Assembly (NCBI GenBank): GCA_048213135.1
Contig: PS015012.1
Location: 86,301-120,801, forward strand
Direction of reading: 5' to 3'
DNA: 34,501 nucleotides
Source: Reclinomonas americana ATCC 50394
Taxonomy: Eukaryota; Jakobida; Jakobea; Jakobida
This document shows, in pieces, positions 32,228-34,501 of the stretch; positions within the stretch are counted from its first letter, which is position 1; every line of letters starts with the position of its first letter. The notes under the pieces were generated by a model. The model did no database searches. It saw nothing but the letters and a program-made list of their open reading frames with translations, and was not told the DNA's origin. The translations under genes and the position numbers were made by a program.

Positions 32228-34501
32228 GTGGTCTGCGTGCCACTGCTCGTGAGTCCGACGTGCTGGCGCTGTTTGACAGTCGGCTGCGCACTGCCGGCTC
32301 GCCGTCTTCATTGCTGTCGTCGTCGTCGTCGTCGTCGACTGCCGGCATGCCCCGCGACAGCGCAGCTGCGGCCGCCGCCTCGTACGGCTACCCTGCCGGC
32401 TACGACATGCCGGCGACGATGCCACCGGGCATCGAGTACGCCCGCATCATAGCCTCCAAGGTGCTGATTGACGGCTGCAAGACGTGCATCTGCTTCGTGG
32501 TGTTTCACTCGAAGCGGCTGGCGCTGGAGGCGCTCTCGTTGAATCCGCCGCCGGTGCCGCCGCGCCGCATTGTCGCTGGCTCGCATCTGGTGGTGCAGCT
32601 CAAGGGCAAGATGGGCAAGCGTGTGTACTGGTACCCGGCCGAGCCCGGCAACCTGCAGGTCAATGTCAACAGCGGCGACATGTCGGTGTCGCCCACCTCC
32701 ATGTCACCCACTTCCACCTCGCCGGTGTCCATGTCGGCCTCGTCGTCGCCGCTGCGTGGCAGCACAGTTGCAGCACCGATTGCTGTGACGATGCCGCCAC
32801 CACCACCACCACCGCAAGCGCCGCCACCGCCGTATCACCTGCACCAGTACTCGGAGCAGGCGGCAGCGCAGCAACAGCAACAGCAACACAACATGTTGTA
32901 CGCTGGATATCCGCAGGCGGATGGTAAGCGACACCGCCAGATGCTGCCGCCTGGACAGCGCCCTCTGACACCGCAGCGGTGAGCACGTTCCGTGTCCGTG
33001 CCTTTCTCACTCCCAGTGGCTCACTCTCGCTGTCATTGTTAGATCTGCGGCCGCAGCGTGGACCAGACGCAGTGGTCAGGCTGACGATTTTCCGCCGCTG
33101 CCGAGCCAGTCTGGTTCGGCCACCACGCCGACGGCGACCGGCACCGCCAACAGCGGATCAGGTGGTGGTGCTTTCGGCCGCCTGTCGGGTTCCTCGACGC
33201 CCACCATTGGTGCCCCCGGCTACAGCCATCATCCGGAGATGGTTTGTACTCACAGTTCTCCTCCCCACCACTTTCTCTCGATATTTTCTTTGGCTGATTG
33301 GCGCTTCTGCATGCATTAGTTCTTCTCCTGCCCCAGCTCGTCGGCGAGCTCGGTGGTGTCGGCCGAGGACGTGTATTCGCTGTCGTCGGAGCTGACTTCC
33401 GAGTGCGAGGACAATGGCGAGTGCGAGTTGCTGCCTGCTGGCCTCCTGGACGAGAGTGCGTGTTCACCGTATTTTTGTGTGTGTGCGTGTTCACCTCAGT
33501 GCCTAACTGTTTTGCTTGTTGCGCGCACAGTCCCGGCCACCGACGAGTCGCTGAGTGACCGTGCTCCCGCGAGTCGTCCGCTGTCGCACGCGGCGGCTCG
33601 CAGCCACAGCTTGTACGCCCCGTACCACCATGGTGCGGTGATGCCGGCTCGTCTGCACCAGCACATTTCGCCGCACGGCGTGATGGTACCACCGCAGCCG
33701 CACATGCAGCAGCAGCAGCAGCAGCAGCATCATCACGGCCACCATCACCCGCAGAATCACCACCCCCACCCGCACCACCTTCACCACCACCACCACCACC
33801 ATGCGGCGGCGGCGTACATGCACATGGGTCCCGGTAGTGCGGCGGCGCACATGTCGCAGTCGTCGGGACGCACGCGCTCCTCGTCGTGCTTCTCCGAGTC
33901 GTCGTGCCCCGTGTCCAGCATTGACGTGCGCGGCTCGGTGACGCCGCCCAGCGTGCTGGTGGGTGCCACTGCTCACTCGGGCTCGGAGGCGTTCTCGCCC
34001 TGCGAGTACCCGACGCACGTGCAGTTTGGAGTGCCGCCATCGGCCATGCCGTCGTGGGGTCCGCAGCTGTACTACACCTCGGCACCGGGCTCCCACTCGT
34101 CGTCGCCAACATTTGCCGCCACTGCCGGTGCCGGCGGCGGCAACTTCAACCCGAACTCGGTCATGATGATGCTCGGCGGCAACTCGTCGTTCCCGGCCAT
34201 GTCCAGCATCTCGTCGCCGGTGCACTCGCTGCGGACGTCGCCGCTCCAGGAGATTCACGGTGGTGAAATGGCGCCACCCGCCGCCATGCCACAGTCGGCC
34301 ACTGCCCCTGCTACGCAACAGCAGCAGCAGCAGCAGACAAGGTCGCACTCGCCGCCGACTCCATCGTCGACGACGGCGACCACTGCCAACAACACGTCGT
34401 CGCTGAACAATCTGATGGCTGGTCTGTCGGTGGGTGGTGTTCTCGGCCACATTGGCAGCTTCGACTCGAGTGCCGGCGCTGGCGCCGGAGCCGGTAGTGC
34501 C
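32228..34501 (+). CDS. RRM-type RNA-binding protein with long low-complexity tail (incomplete at both ends)
   Basis: Exons 32228-32978, 33043-33241, 33320-33455 and 33531 to the window end, all in phase. GGLRATARESDVLALFDSRL fits the first loop and helix of an RNA recognition motif. After a 50-residue Ser/Ala/Pro insertion, IEYARIIASKVLIDGCK, TCICFVVFHSKRLALEAL and HLVVQLKGKMGKR supply strands 2-4 and helix 2. The rest is low complexity: SPTS repeats, poly-Pro, several Gln runs (33709-33730, 34315-34336), a His-rich block (33730-33800) and Ser-rich stretches. This pattern is common in RNA-granule or mRNA-regulatory proteins, but the family is not identified. The first strand of the RRM lies on an unseen upstream exon, and the C-terminus is beyond 34501. 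Confidence 0.72.
33709..33730 (+). repeat. CAG repeat encoding poly-Gln
   Basis: Seven CAG codons in a row after an ACATG context, leading into a His-rich segment of the RRM protein. A further CAG run of seven lies at 34316-34336 in the same exon, and another CAG-type run (seen as CTG on the + strand) at 6309-6332 encodes poly-Gln in the OB-fold gene. Confidence 0.8.

Overview
The window is nuclear DNA from a GC-rich unicellular eukaryote with very compact genes. Nearly every gene is split by short introns (mostly 55-130 nt) filled with CT, CA and GT runs, and neighbouring genes lie 20-300 bp apart. Axonemal and ciliary genes (CFAP52, a PACRG-like gene, possibly TMEM107) point to a flagellated organism. 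A 7TM-RGS protein, ARPC5, ORC3 and a U12-type AT-AC intron fit a flagellate with an ancestrally rich gene set, such as an apusomonad, amoebozoan or unicellular opisthokont relative. The sequence does not settle the lineage, and nothing here is prokaryotic or viral.

Layout. 251-1644 (-): ARPC5. 1743-3795 (+): seven-transmembrane RGS protein. 3834-5219 (-): Cid1-type terminal nucleotidyltransferase. 5335-7288 (-): protein with a lysyl-tRNA-synthetase-like OB fold but no synthetase core. 7361-7814 (+): RPB10. 7962-8613 (+): unknown 170-residue protein. 8750-12496 (-): DBP2/p68 DEAD-box helicase with a 1,038-nt intron. 12774-15424: first half of a Sub2/UAP56 helicase. 15574-15905 (+): partial small membrane protein. 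15941-20409: ORC3. 20477-20891 (-): start of a repeat protein, probably ARM/HEAT. 21162-21788 (-): prefoldin 2. 21881-23124 (+): ribosomal protein eL13. 23387-24736 (-): PACRG-like. 24801-26562 (+): CAP10/GT90 glycosyltransferase. 26654-29949: CFAP52. 29257-31553: Ser/Ala/Pro-rich unknown. 32228-34501 (+): RRM protein running off the end.

The scaffold is wrongly assembled in several places. It has eleven N gaps. The five smallest pieces between gaps (10914-11692, 13983-14668, 14793-15553, 19330-20456, 29257-29950) all lie in the opposite orientation to the genes they belong to. Flipping each in place restores the helicases, ORC3, CFAP52 and the Ser-rich gene, and at four junctions the codons then join with no missing base. 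Apparent strand switches within these genes are therefore assembly artefacts. The second helicase domain of Sub2 is absent and is probably lost in unassembled sequence before 15574.

The genes are mostly housekeeping: transcription (RPB10), RNA processing (DBP2, Sub2, TUTase, RRM), translation and folding (eL13, prefoldin), replication origin (ORC3), actin (ARPC5), G-protein signalling (7TM-RGS) and cilia (CFAP52, PACRG-like). There is no operon-like organisation. Several divergent pairs share intergenic regions of only 60-100 bp and so probably share promoters.
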